Source of the DNA: Anarhynchus alexandrinus | Lineage: Eukaryota > Chordata > Aves > Charadriiformes > Charadriidae | Direction: 5' to 3' | Length of the DNA stretch: 64,000 bases | NCBI GenBank assembly: GCA_008711295.1 | Contig: VUYV01000516.1 | Span: 325,601-389,600, forward strand | Shown: positions 35,501 through 47,826 of the stretch, piece after piece | How the letters are laid out: the number at the start of each line of letters is the position of its first letter | Numbering within the stretch: the first letter of the stretch is position 1 | The notes under the pieces: generated by a model | Databases searched by the model: none | What the model was told of the DNA's origin: nothing | Seen by the model: the letters and a program-made list of their open reading frames with translations, nothing else | Translations under genes and position numbers: made by a program

Positions 35501-36724
35501 TATTGGTGAATTTAAAACCTTGAAGTTCATTTTGGGTCAAGCAAACATTTCGTTTTTCCCCTGAAACAAAGCGCCTCATTGAATTGCACGAGACGCCACA
35601 GAAAGGAAGGGCAGATTCTCAAGATGAAGGACATAGGGCCTCCCCTGCCACCGCACTGCCTTCACCCGATGGCCCCGGTGTTATGGCATGCTGCGGGACG
35701 TGGCAGCTCCTGCTTCGGCTGCCACATTTCACTGGGCTGTGTTGGATGAGGGTTGCCCATCTCCAGGAAAGGGTCCTGCCCAAAACTTGGACACGACTGA
35801 TGCCCAGACGCCATGCTTCCTTTTCTCCCTTTGAAAGCCGTGCACGGTGAACAGGCTTTAGCTACCAAAAATAAGACAACCCTCTTCCTCCTCTTCACCC
35901 TGAGTGAAAAACAACACAGGAGCTTTATTTTTTCCTCCCATCTCGTAAATAAAACAAACTCTTCCCTCGGATGGCCTTGCAGGGGGAGTCTTGCCGGGGC
36001 CCCCTCTGGGCCGCACAATGGCTGCGGGCGGCCTCTGAAGCTGCGCCAGCCCTGGAAGCGGCAGGAAGAGCCGGGCCGGCGTCCCTGAGCCTGGCCTGGT
36101 CTCATTCCCATATTGGGGCCCTCAGTGCCGCTTCTGCGAGGGGAGGAAGCTTCAGTGGGTTGGGGATTCAGTCTGTCCTAAGATGGAGGTCACTCCAGAA
36201 AGCAGCTGTGCTTTCTGGGGAGTCCAGACCGGTGCGCACGTGCTTGTAAATGCCCACATTTGGGGCACGGTTTCACTTGACAGTGACGGCCCAGAGGTCT
36301 TGTGGAAAAAAAGATGTTGTTTTCCACGGCTGTTGTGCATTTCCTCACAAAGATCTGGACTGAACTGGAAGCAAGTTAAACAAATCAGTTTGATAGGCCG
36401 TGCGAAGCTTTCCCGGCTGACCCCTCATTGTGCTGTTGAAAATTGGGGCGAAGGATTTGTCAAGATGAAAAAAGACCAAGTCGCCAGGTGCGCATGCGTG
36501 ACTGTGCACACAGACCAAAAGAAAAGGGGGAATTACGAAGCTGTTAATTTGTTAATAATGAACGGATAGTTGCCAAGGCCCGGCATGTATTCATGTGCTG
36601 TGGTTAGTTGCAAAGCAGAAAGTACCAAAAGCAGGGTTTTGGTCAGTCCTCTCCATTGCTGGAGGTTCCAGGGCTGGCTCGGCAGTTCTAGCCGCATATG
36701 ATGCAGCATATCAAACTATCATTT
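32561..36724. other. unique DNA with one CpG-moderate pocket, no gene
   Basis: A GC-rich pocket at about 35970-36310 has raised CpG and overlapping frames of up to 149 codons on both strands (35662-36111 minus). Those frames are unrecognised and explained by composition. The rest is AT-rich and featureless. Confidence 0.55.
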
Positions 36725-36747
36725 AAAAAAAAAAAAAAAAAAAAAAN
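36725..36747. repeat. A22 homopolymer ending in an N
   Basis: Twenty-two A then an undetermined base at 36747. No AATAAA signal or recognisable transcript-like body lies upstream, so a processed-pseudogene tail is not supported. The N is probably an unresolved homopolymer length. Confidence 0.9.
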
Positions 36748-38451
36748 AACCTACTAGCATGCAAGAGTGGGTTCAGTATGAGTAACCAGAGGTATGGTGA
36801 TGCAAGATGCAGGGAGAAACTGAAAACCAAAGTGTGCTTTCGGCCAAGTTGAAAGTTGATGAGTGAGGACTCTAATTTAATACAAAAAGATTGCACTCAA
36901 CCCAGTGAGAAACATAGTTTTTCCTTGTGCCAGTCTTTCTAGAGGTACATTCTACCATTCAAACAGCAAATAGTGCAATAGTTTGGGGAGCCCAGAGTGC
37001 CTTTCTTTCCCTCTATGCATGAGACTTTCTTGACTCCTTCTATAGGGGAACATCAGAAAACACCCTCCTGAGCTAGGGTTAATGTGGGCTGGGAAAGTAA
37101 GCGCTCAACATAGTCTACTGCAGCAAAAGCTGTCTTTTAGGTCTGTTTTTTATTTTCAGTCTAGGAATGAGGGGGAAGTTCCTGGAGAATTACCAAACCA
37201 TTACAGGTGGTTGAAAATATTTAACTCTTCTTTTTTAATAACAAACATTTACACTTTTAAAAAATTGGTTCTAAAATCTAGCTGGCTCCCTAGAGCCATT
37301 CAACGAGTTACTGACAAGATCAGTCTGGGATGTGGGATTTACTCCACGAAAACAACCTTTTCCCTTCTTCCCAGGCAGAAATTCCCTGCAGGTGCCAGTG
37401 GCCTCATATGCGTCAGCCCAGATTAAGGGGAAGATTTCTAGCTAAAATTAACACCTACCTTGCCTGTAAGGGGTCTTTTTCCTGATAAGTTACAAGAACT
37501 TGAAGACTGCTTTTTAACTTTGAAGACGAAGCCATGTCTGTTGGAGGGTGGCAGCGCTTAGGTGGAAGGTTTCTCTCCCGCCACCGTACCTGGCCAGCCT
37601 GTGTTTCATGGCAATCCAGCTCCCAGCTGTGTGCGAGTTCTGAGAGCCTGTGTGGGTGTGCAGGGAATGCGCATTTGTGGTTCAGTGAGTGCAATGCTGA
37701 TGGTTAACAAGGTTAGCATCCTCCAAGGTTGCTAATAAAGGATGTCCTGCCCCCTCCCTCTCTTTGGCTGACTCTGTCAAGACCTGCCTGGGCGATTCAG
37801 CTGCTCCCCTATTGGTGAGGTGCTCCAGCTTCTTGGTACTCTTGTTCTTGGACTCCTGTAAGCTCTCCAGGCCCAAAACTTGGGCCTAATATGTTTGGCT
37901 GGACATAAATCAAAGCATTTTTTTTCCCTTAAAAAAAAGTCGCTTGTGTTTTAGAGATATCATATCGTTTGGACTTCAAAATATGAATTCTGTTTAAAGT
38001 CTTTTTCCCTCCCCTGTGGTTTAGATTCATTAGTTTCTAGACTTCCTTAGTCTCAGCTACAGTTTTAGTATAGATTAAGAAGGAAAACAGGATCTTTGTT
38101 TGCATTATAAATAAATCTAGACTGTGCAGTGATTGCCAGTATATTTTTCTTATTCCAACTCTGTGTCAGCTTGGGATGAATGCTTCATCCTTGTCAAGCC
38201 ACCTGTACAACTGCAAAGTAACAGCTGAATCTGTCAGTTGTGCAAAGAGGAAATGAAAAGACTTCGATCCTTTGAACAGAGTCCCTTATCACCTAAAGAT
38301 GTTGATTTAGATTAGCTTTTGCTATGACCTTCAATATGAAAAATTTCTAAGCTTTTTATCCACTGCAGTATTGCTCTAGCAAAGCTATTGTGAGATTGTG
38401 TGAAAATGAGCTGCAGTGATTTTACCCTGCTTCTGCGTGCTGCAAAGAGTG
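36748..38451. other. unique DNA, no gene
   Basis: Short frames up to 114 codons (37082-37426) with no recognisable product. No repeat is seen until the CR1 begins. Confidence 0.55.
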
Positions 38452-39447
38452 AAGACCAGTGACGAGTGGCATTCCCCAGGGGTGGGTATTGGGACCGGCG
38501 CTGTTCAACATCTTTGTTGGTGACATGGACAGTGGGATTGAGTGCACCCTCAGCAAGTTTGCCAACGACACCACTCTGTGTTGCAGCTGACACACTGGAG
38601 GGAAGGGATGTAATCCAGAGGCACCTGGACAGGCTTGAGAGGTGGGCCTGTGCAAACGTCATGAAGCTCAACAAGGCCAAGTGCAAGGTCCTGCACGTGG
38701 GTTGGGGCAATCCCAAGCACAAATACAGGCTGGGCAGAGTATGGATTAACAGCAGCCCTGACGAGAAGGACTTGGGGGTATTGGTGGATGAGAAGCCCAA
38801 CATGAGCTGGCAATGTGCACTCGCAGCCCAGAAAGCCAATCGCATCCTGGGCTGCATCAAAAGAAGCGTGGCCAGTGAGACGAGGGAGGTGATTCTGCTC
38901 CTCTACTCTGTTCTGGTGAGACCCTGCCTGGAGTACTGCATCCAGCTCTGGGGTCCCCCACATAAGAAGGACATGGACCTGTTGGAGCGAGTCTGGAGGA
39001 GGGCCACGAAGATGATCAGAGGGCTGGAGCACCTCTCCTATGAGAAGAGGCTGAAAGAGTTTGGGTTGTTCAGCCTGGAGAAGAGAAGACTCCAGGGAGA
39101 CCATATAGCAGCCTTCTGGTACTTAAAACGGGCCTACAGGAAAGATGGGGAGGGATTCTTTATTAGGGAGTGTAGTGATAGGATGAGGTGTAATGGTTTT
39201 AAAGTGAAAGAGGGTAGATTTAGTTTAGATATTAGGAAGAAGTTCTTTACTCTCAGGGTGGTAAGGCACTGGAACAGGTTGTCTGGAGAAGTTGTGGATG
39301 CCCCATCCCTGGAAGTGTTCAAGGTCAGGATGGATGGGGCTTTGAACAACCTGGTCTCATGGGAGGTGTCCCTGCCCATGGCAGGGGGGTTTGAACTAGA
39401 TGTTCTTTAAGGTCCCTTCCAACCCAGACCATTCTATGATTCTGTGA
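38452..39447 (+). mobile_element. CR1 LINE, longest copy in the window
   Basis: A forward CR1 of about 1 kb, 5'-truncated within the reverse-transcriptase domain. It keeps the RT core end, the whole ORF2 C-terminal region, the short 3' UTR (CTTTAAGGTCCCTTCCAACC) and a tail ATTCTATGATTCTGTGA. CR1 elements move by target-primed reverse transcription and usually lose the 5' part on insertion. The left limit is approximate because similarity fades near 38445-38455. No target-site duplication is evident, as is usual for CR1. Confidence 0.96.
38465..39410 (+). pseudogene. CR1 ORF2 (reverse transcriptase) C-terminal remnant
   Basis: Two phases carry the protein. Phase one (38465 to about 38581) has the RT motif SGIPQG...LGPALFNIF and then FANDT (38558-38572), where the family's catalytic FADD/YADD signature has its first Asp replaced by Asn. 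The phase then hits a stop. Phase two runs from about 38583 to the stop after 39410 with no interruption for some 275 codons, including [36 protein letters not shown] and [19 protein letters not shown]. Two bases appear to be missing near 38582. The uninterrupted frame from 38466 has no true start codon. The copy is catalytically dead and truncated. Confidence 0.9.
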
Positions 39448-40806
39448 AAGCTCGTGTGCCCCACACACCACTGTGTGAGTGACTGGAGGGTTTGTGCTAC
39501 CTTGGCCCCTACGTAGACCACGGGCATGGCTGTTGCCTTGAGCTTGGCCACGGGGCTCCCAGCTCAGCCTGTGCTTCCTCACCTTGGTTCACCCCTGCCA
39601 TTTCAGTGGCCACTGACACGTGAAGAACTGCACTGTTGGCAGTGCTGGCCACTCCTGGGTTCCTGAGGGAAGTGTTATAGGGAATAGTTCCTCATTGTAA
39701 GCAGGAGTAAACATGTTTTTTGTTTTGTTTCCTCCCGTTCTGGAGATGCCTGGATTTCCTCACCTTCCAAGCTACTGACCGAGGTCAACTTAGGGGTCTT
39801 TATGTGGCCACAGCCTCATGGTCTGGTGTAAGTGCTATTTTCCCCCAAAGTCTGTGGTTCTGTTCCCTGCTCCCACCTGTGATTTTCCCAGTCTCCCTTG
39901 TACTGGGATTAGTGCTTATGTGGCCAGCTATATTGGTAACCTTTTTGCTGGGTTAGGTAACCAACCAACAGAAAACTGATCATGAGACTGCATTGAGAAA
40001 GTGGCTTTTCTCCTGGCTGTGTGCTCCCACTGCTTCCCTCACTCATTTGGACATCTTCAGGGAGCTGAACGCTCAGAAAACTAGCAGAACCACAACAACA
40101 AAACCTAAGTGATTTCAATTTTCTTAGGGTTTAGCTCTCACATATTTGCAAGCTGTATGAGTAACTGAGCCAGCGTAAGAGGTAGGACAGGGACTTTCAC
40201 TTTTGGCAACCGCTCAGCTCTACTTGGCTCAACTCTGATGAGAAGCAGAAGTCCCAGTCTCTAGCAGGCTCTGGCCGCCATTTAAGATCTGTCGGTATGT
40301 TAGGGATCTGACTCATGTTTGCTTGACGAGCAGCTAAAACAGGTTAAAATATGCTTCTCTCTCAGGCACACATCAGCTCCTTTGCAGCTGGGGTCAGGGC
40401 GCCACGTTTTTGGGCTGGCACAACTTCAGTGCACAATCTGCTCTGCTCCTGGGCAGCAGCCTGTGGCAGTGGGATGGAGCAGCGGGCTGGAGGGAAACAC
40501 CTCCCAGTATTGTGGCTGGATGAGTGAGAGCTCATCTCCCCAAACCCATCCTGTGTAATGGGGGTCAGGGATTCTGCGTGGCGCAATGGGGTGAGGGGCC
40601 CAGGCTGTAAAGATCAGCCTTGCTGCCGGCAGCTGCCCGATGGCAACTGCAGCAGTGCTGGAAGGACCCTGCACTGACTTTGAAGAGAGGTGGTTAACTG
40701 CTGCATTTCATCAGGAATAATATTTTTGCCCAGCAGTGTAATGTGAATGGATTGTAAGTGATGCACCAGGTCCCTTTCAGGCTCACAATGCAAGAAGCTT
40801 TTGTTG
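39448..40806. other. unique DNA, no gene
   Basis: Short overlapping frames (40319-40674) are open on both strands in a GC-richer pocket. No repeat family is recognised. Confidence 0.55.
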
Positions 40807-40826
40807 TTTTTTTTTTTTTTTTTTTN
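40807..40826. repeat. T19 homopolymer ending in an N
   Basis: Nineteen T followed by an undetermined base at 40826. It has the same pattern as the A22-N tract at 36725, in opposite base sense. Confidence 0.9.
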
Positions 40827-40879
40827 GTTGCCTCTTCGATCTCCTCCCCACCAGCCATTTCTTCTCCAAGCAGTAATAA

Positions 40880-41010
40880 CTCAGATCCTATAGTTTCTTA
40901 TCCTAGCTGAGTGCTTTGATCAATCTAGCATCTCTCTGAACTTTTTCCAACATGTTTCTAGTCTTTCCACCTTGAATGAGCCTCACAGAATAATGTAGAT
41001 GCTTTTTTTT
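40880..41010 (-). mobile_element. ancient CR1/L3-like LINE relic
   Basis: The plus-strand order CTTTGATCAATCTAGCATCT, CTCTGAACTTTTTCCAACAT, CTAGTCTTTCCACCTTGA and CCTCACAGAATAATGTAGAT parallels the reverse complement of the CR1/L3 ORF2 region that is cleanly visible at 57480-57570. Decay is heavy, no frame is left, and limits are approximate. Assigned by pattern, not alignment. Confidence 0.45.
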
Positions 41011-41602
41011 TCTTTTTTAGGCAGAATATTTCTCATTCTTCTGCTCTTTTGTGTTTTTTTTTTAAAGAATACTCACAACACTTCATAAAATCTAGACTGA
41101 TGTGTTGTAGGAATTTATTGAGTATTTCTGCTTATTCCTGGCATAGGACCCAACCAAAGGCCCATTGAAGTCTTTGGTGAGTTTCGAGCAATAACCTCTG
41201 TTTGAAAACTTATGATGCTCCTTACTCTGGATAACTGCTGTATCTCAATTTTTCTCCGCTTAAGACATACACTCTCCCTCACTGCTTCTCTTGTCACTTG
41301 TGAATGACGCTACATCTGGCCATTTTGCCTACCTGAGCTCTGGAGCAGCACTATGAGTCTCGAAAGAAAGGTCCTAGCAGCTATCATGCTGGTTGATATT
41401 AATGCTACAGTCCGTTCTCAGACCTGGTTCTGTTGCAAAAAGCATATAAGGAGGAATGTTCAAGGGTTTTAAAACTGTTAAAACAGACCTGCTATTTTAC
41501 TGCTAGTTTTCTTTTTTTTTCTCCACTGCTTTCCTCTTTGTCCTCTTAATGTGGTATGAATGTGAGTTCGTATAGTTGTGAAATGCAAAATATACTAGAT
41601 TT

Positions 41603-41625
41603 AAAAACAAAACAAAACAAAAAAC
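41603..41625. repeat. (AAAAC)n microsatellite
   Basis: About four AAAAC units in an A-rich context. Confidence 0.85.
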
Positions 41626-42593
41626 CTTGAACTGAAGTTGCCCCTTTAAAGCTGCAGCATTAAGTTTGGCCGTGATCCAGCCTGGAGACTTTCCTTGGCA
41701 GTGACTGTGACGCAGAAATCTCAGTTTGGAATTGCTCTTTCGGACACAGATTCCCGCAAGAATAACAGGAACATGATAAGCCAAGTTATGCCAGGCAGCG
41801 AAGGCCACTGCAGTCCAGTGAAGACAATCTGTCTGTTCACCTCCTATGGACTTCTCTGGGGCTGCTTGCATGTAAGAGGGGAAGAAGGGAAGGGTATGAG
41901 AGGACAGAAATGTAGCTACGGTTTTAAATCCTCCTGTTTCTGAACAATTTAATTCATGCGGGTCAAAAAGTTCAAGCTTCCATTATGGAAAATGGTTATC
42001 TTTGTTTCACATGTTCTTTCTGCTATGCCTCATTAAAAGCTTGTTTCATTATTAGACTGTGCTGAACTCTTACTGGGAAAATTACCTCTCTCTGTTTTCT
42101 GGCCTGATCCAGCTGCCTTTAAAGCTCAAAGAAATCTGTTAGATTCAGTAGGTAAGTGGGGAGGTGAGAACAAGTGATGCAAACCCAAGTACATGCTCTG
42201 AGTGACCCTGAATGATAGGAAAGACATATGAAGACTGAGGTCCTTGTTAAAGCAATGGTATAATTGAGGTCAAAAAGCACATAAATGTAGCCCATTCATT
42301 TCTAATTTGGGCAATGAGGAGTCTACCCACTTCTTACTGTCTGGCTTGGAATGACAAACAGGTGGGCCTGCCCACTTCACGTTCCACCAGGACATTGCTG
42401 GTTTGCAGGGCCACCTCAAAACCAGTCTGTATTTGTGTTACTCCTCACAGCAAGTGCTATGTAGGGACATATACACTCTGCTGCTATTTAAAGCTTCAAT
42501 ACCACATTAGTGTCTGAAATACTACCTCTGACCTGGTTGGCAAAACTGATCCAGTGCAGTATGGATGGATTAACATCTCCTTGCTCTGCCTTG

Positions 42594-42639
42594 ACTCAGG
42601 GGCAAGGTCTGAGGCAAGAGTTAACTCAGGGCAAGGTCT
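42594..42639 (+). repeat. near-tandem duplication of ACTCAGG(G)GCAAGGTCT
   Basis: A 16-17 base word occurs at 42594-42610 and 42624-42639, differing by one G, with a period of about 30. Local duplication. Confidence 0.85.
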
Positions 42640-42735
42640 TATCCCAATATCTCGATCCTGCTAAATTTCACTGAATTTGTCATTACGTTTTGCTAACGAG
42701 AATTAAGTGGCCTCAAATGTTAGTGTAATCTCTGC

Positions 42736-42756
42736 TTTTTTTTTTTTTTTTTTTTT
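42736..42756. repeat. T21 homopolymer
   Basis: Twenty-one T then CTTTTCC. Unlike the other long homopolymers, it carries no N. Confidence 0.9.
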
Positions 42757-45700
42757 CTTTTCCTCTTCTGCTGGGAATGAAATATTTCTTTCTGTTGCTT
42801 AGAAAGCCCAGCCAAAGCTCATCCATATTTCTGATGCTGGATGCGGTCCATGAGCAAATCATGATTTAGTGCTGCGTGACACAGAGGGTTTTTCTTTATT
42901 TAAAGAATATAGTTTATAGAATTGCATATGCTAGTTCTTTAAAAGCCCATCCACTGAGGTCTTTCTTCATAGTACTCAAATGAGAACACAGTGTTTTCTG
43001 TATTGTTTGGAATAGCCTGGGAAACAATGCCTCCCAGTGTGAACAGATCTCCTTCAGTGCGCTGGCAAACTCATCTCGGAGGAATGTGGTTATCGACTAA
43101 CCCATGATTTCTGATAGCAATAGCTAAAAAGAGTGGAAAAATACTCAGCTGCCTGCAGTCCAATAGCACAGCAGTTTACCGACGCGCATGATAAAGTTGC
43201 TTCTATTTAAAATGGTCATAAATCCTATTGGCCCAAACACAGCATCCTGGCTGCCCAGGAGTGGGGAAACAGCTGTGGACCAGGGCCTCTGGTGGTGTAA
43301 ACTGGTGCATCGCTGTTGGTTCCAGCGAACCAGCTTCATCTGCACCAGTTAAATATTTCATCTTGCTATGCGTTACAACACTATTACTTGTAAAAAGAGT
43401 ATTTTGGGTTAATGCTTGTGCTTGTGGGAAAACATTTTGATGGAAAATGTAATCATCCATTGTTAACATGAGTGTCTGGATTCAATGACTGAAAGTTGGC
43501 ATTGGTTTGTAAAATATAAAATAAGGAACACGCAGAACAAATACACTTGCATAGAGATTGATGCTTTTTTTCCCCTGGGGGGAGACTGGAAAGAGAACAG
43601 GTTTTGAGCCATTTCTCCAGTGAGCGGAAGGGAGCCGAGGGATTTTTGTTCTTGGAATGATGTAAAGGTCAGTGACATTTGTCCTTGCCTCAACTTGGAT
43701 GCTGCCCAGATTTTGGGAGGGAGCTCTTCTGCTTCCGCCACATGTTCTGTGTGGACGGCATATCGGCAAATTTCCGATCGTAGATGAGCCATGGGTGGGC
43801 AAAGGGAAAGTCGCTCCTGTATCTCAGTCTCCCCTTCCATGTGGTGGGCCAGGGCTTCCTTCCTTCCTTCCTTCCTTGAGCATCCGCAGTGGTCTGAGCT
43901 CCCCAGGGTTTGCTATGCTTCGAGGGCTGGGTGCAAGGGGGGATGTGCTGGGAAAGCAGAGCCTGGTCGTGCTTTCACCATTCTTACTGCATTTCAGAGT
44001 GGTGCCTTGCAAGGAATACCTGAAGGAGAGCAAAGCCTTGCAAAACTGAAGGAAAGCACTTCCAGACGTGGCCTTGGTTAGAAAGGTTGTCCAGGCTGGG
44101 GCTGGCAGCTCTCTGCATTGCACAGTTTGAGCTAAAGAAATGAGACTGTAACGATGGCCGACAAGGAACAGGGAGGTGGCCCTAAAGCCAAGGAGAGCGA
44201 AGGGGAGGATGTGCCTGCACTCCCTGCCCCAGCTGATCCCTCTTCCACCGTGTGCTTAGGAGATGAGCCACTCTTGCTGCTGCTGCTTTCCTGCAAGAGC
44301 ATCCGGAACTGCCCCAAGACCCTCGGGTCTGCCCTGTGAAGCTGGGTGACTGTATAAGCAGTGTCATCTGCAGCACTGTCTCGGTGATTTCGCTTAGCAC
44401 TCTCATTTCTTTTATTTTTTTACCAAAATGACTTCCTTAAGAAACGTTTCAACTAGCAGGAGAAACAACAAAAGAAAAATCAGCATCAACGCAACAGCTG
44501 TGTAGCTCATCAGAAAGATTTCCCAGGTCTGGCACCGCCCTGGGCCCCCTCCTTCCTCCTGCCACCGCCATCTCCGCTAGCTCAGACGTTAACACTTCAA
44601 CCTCATACGCAGTAGAGGTAGGGAGGGAAAAGGTTCGGCTTCCTCATACGTCGGGAAGGTGGATTTCCTGGGTCCCAGGCTACAGAAGCTTTTTGTTTAG
44701 AAACAAAAGGGTTTGAATTCCTCTTTCTGAGCGAGGAATATATGCAATGTAGTTACTGCAAGCAGCCACACCATGGCACTAAAAGTGAAAACCGGCTCTT
44801 GGCCAAAACCTAGAGCTCATGTCAAAACATGCTACAATAGCACATTTTACTACAGCACAGGAATGTTAATGTGATACAATTAAATATTATGTTGCAAGGA
44901 AATTACATGTCCCAAACCATTACAATATGTATCTATGACCCTGGGGAAACTCTTTCTCTCAGTGGTGTGTTTATACTTATGCCAATTCGCTTTTCCCATA
45001 ACTCCCCTTTTGCCATCGCCCTGCAAATGTAATTCACGCTCCCAACCGGTCCGTGAGGCCACGGCTGCCTCTGACATCCAGCGTCTTGCGCAAGGAGGAG
45101 CGGGGCCAGCTGACGGGGCGGATTCAGGGAAGTCAGACACGCGTACTGCCAACTTGTTTCGTAACGAGAGACCCCAAGAAAATGCTTTGCAGGGAGCGTC
45201 TACCAAAAACCGTGAGCTGCATTGACTCTCGCTACTCACACAATTAGTGTCCCAGCCTGGGTTGAGGCTTTTGGAGCCTGGGTGTCCTGCCGTGATGTGG
45301 CTTGTGTGGAAGGATATTATGAACAGGTGTAGATTTAGTGGGGAATTCGCTCTCCCACAAGGGCCAACTGGTGCAATACATGCTGCTGTGCCAGGCGGTG
45401 TGGTTGCGGTCCATCGTAGCCCTCCCTCTCCTCCAGCTTAGGCAAGGCTGGGTCTCCCTGGTCCAAGTCCTCCCTTAACAGCTGATACAAAGCTTAGTGC
45501 CTTGCTCGGAGAGCAAAAGATCATTTCCTCAGACTCCATTTGTTGAAACCACAGAGGAAAAAACCCAGCTGTGAAGTGGCTGGAGCGAAAGTCCCTCTGC
45601 AGCAGGAACAGGTACCGCCTGTCTTGTCCTTTCACCTTGTCCTTTGCTCTTCCTCAGCACTGTCAGCGTTTGGGTGCCCTGCCAGCCACGTGCGCTTTGA

Positions 45701-47800
45701 GAAGCCTTTGGAGATACCGGGGTAATAACCGGTGCTAGTGGCGCCGGCACAGGGGCTTTCCACACTGGGGCTGCTGGCACGGGGCTGTTCACACGTGAGG
45801 ACAAAAATAGGCACATAATTACATTTTTCACGTGGGACCAGTGTCTCAGATACTATTTCACTGACTGGTTTGTGTTGAGTGAGGGGAAGGCACCTTAACT
45901 GATGTGTGTCATTGCAGTGTAGTATCAATATGTCTTTAAAAGTTGACCTGCTTTCCTGTACCCTGAAGTTTAGAGAGAGCCACCGCATGGATACACGATA
46001 GATTTGCAAGCCAAAACCTTACATTAATCATTAGCAGTCTCATTTTGCTAGTGCTAAGTTAGAGGAACAAAACTATGACATGGAGAATATTTAAGCAAGT
46101 CATTAATGCTATTTCACTCTGGAGGCTGGTAGGCCTGCAATTTCTTGGTTTTGATTTTTTTTTTAATTTGTCAAGTCCTATTCCTCTGTTCTGAAAAACT
46201 CCTGTTTTCTGCTTACTCCGCAGGTGAGAGGAAAGGACCAAGGTGGAGCTGCATGAAGAATCTGGCTCCTCAGCCAGATAAAAGCACCTATAGCATCACA
46301 GCAGCACAGGGACCAACTCTGGAATCAACTCTCCCAACATATAACTGAATTAAATCGTGCTCTGACTCCTGTGCCTCACAGGGCCCTTCAGGGAATTCCT
46401 GGATATGCTGGAGGAGGTTGGGAGCTCATCACGCAGGCTGCCACCAGCCTGTCCTGGGGAAACGGCAAGGGGAGCCAGGCTGGGGCTGCGCTTCCTCCAA
46501 GGGTGCGTGCAGGGGCTGGCGTTGGCCCCCGTCCCCTGGCAAACTGATTCAGCCACGCCGGCCTCACGCAGGCAGCGATGCAAACCTCAGGACGTGTTTG
46601 TTGCCACAGCCTGTGTGATTTTCATAAGCATTTCAAATCGGAGCCAGTAATTTCCATTGTTGGTGGGAGAGGTGGTGGGGAAGAGGGGGAGGAAGGCAGT
46701 GTTAAGGAAAAACTTGGAAATTTTTGTCCTTTTTCTGTCAACTGACAATTTTCTCTGTGGTAATAACTACTGAATGTTTATTTTGTGGATTTTTTTAACG
46801 ATGAACTGTTGCTGTGGGGAAGCAAAGGAGCTATGAAATCTGTAACACCAGTATCCCATTTTCTGTCAAAAAGGGAGAGGAAAAGCTAATTTTGCCTAAT
46901 CCCTGTTTTCAAAAGCCATTACCACACTAACACTTTAGTATGGGCTGTCTGTATCCTTGATAATGTCACCCCAAGGGGTGAGCCTGCCCACTGGCAACCC
47001 AGGGAAGCACAGGCCCAAGGATCTCCAAAACCTGGATCTTCCTCACAGCCCTCACCAGGGCACTGTTCCCTGCTGCCTGCTTTGCCTGCTGATGGAGGTC
47101 TACCTGGCCAGCTCCTCCAACACTGCCTCTTCTGTTTAGACAGAATTGAGTTGTTTGTTGTGTTTTTTGGGTTGGTTTTTTTTTGGATCATTTGAATCAG
47201 GTCCCGAGTGCTAACAATCAGTGCATTCAGGATTTTTTTTTTTTTGTGACACTTGGAACTTCAGCTGTGCTCTTCCAGGAAGTGCCCTGCTGCAGCGGTG
47301 CCCCTGCATGTGGCTGGGAATGAGCGTGGAGCTCTCCTGAGAACAGAGACCCATGGCCAGCCCGATGAAATGCTTTTTTATCTGTTGTAAACTGAATGGG
47401 CAGGAGACCCAACAGCGTGCTCCTTGGATCTCCCCTAAAACAGGCTGGGGAGGCCCAGGGACCTCTCCAGACAGCTGGGGGTTCAATCTTACCTTGCAAT
47501 TTGCTAAGTTACCAAGACTTCTACCGTTTAAGGTTGCATGTCTGTTTTCCACTCCACAGAAGTACAGATACTCATTTTCTTTTCTGCACAGAACAATTCA
47601 AAGGTTCCACTGAAGGATTAGTGTAAATATTTCCTTCTGGTGAGCTCTCCAGACAAAAGATTGCCTATAAGCTAATACCATGAGGGCAATCCCTCCATCT
47701 GTAATCCAAGAAAACCACCTGAAATTCTAGGTAATAAGAGTGAGATTTTGTAAAGTTAAGCAGAAAAAAAACAGTGATTGCTCAAGTTGCAGAGATGACC
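42757..47800. other. unique DNA, several GC-richer pockets, no gene
   Basis: GC- and CpG-richer pockets occur near 44520-44680 and 45050-45170. Frames of 90-125 codons at 43463-44123, 44880-45240, 45529-46009 and 47211-47552 overlap on both strands and match nothing I recognise. A 61-codon frame at 44154 starts MADKEQGGGPKAKESEGED but has no supporting splice or similarity evidence. Confidence 0.5.
43855..43877. repeat. (CTTC)n microsatellite
   Basis: Nearly six perfect CTTC units. Confidence 0.9.
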
Positions 47801-47826
47801 AACCAGTAGTGTTTGCACTACTGGTT
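47801..47826. repeat. 11-bp perfect hairpin, TTTG loop
   Basis: Arms AACCAGTAGTG (47801-47811) and CACTACTGGTT (47816-47826) are perfect complements around four bases. The pairing stops abruptly at the next base, so the stem is too short for a typical microRNA precursor. Confidence 0.92.

Larger units (their letters stand above)
41011..42735. other. unique DNA, no gene
   Basis: Contains an (AAAAC)n tract and the short direct repeat at 42594-42639. The minus frame 41503-41871 (122 codons) is unrecognised. AAAGGCCCATTGAAGTC at about 41157-41173 resembles a phrase from old sauropsid repeats. Confidence 0.55.

Noticed and set aside
35662..36111. 149-codon minus frame
   Set aside because: It sits in a GC-rich pocket where plus frames are equally open, so low stop density explains it.
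36600..36747. Processed pseudogene ending in A22
   Set aside because: No poly(A) signal upstream of the tract, no coding remnant and no target-site duplication seen.
38312..39104. Antisense frames of 182 and 184 codons on the minus strand
   Set aside because: They run antisense to the CR1 ORF2 body and are shadows of its codon structure.
44154..44339. MADKEQGGGPKAKESEGED-type short frame
   Set aside because: Only 61 codons, poly-Leu from a CTG run, and the opposite strand is open as well.
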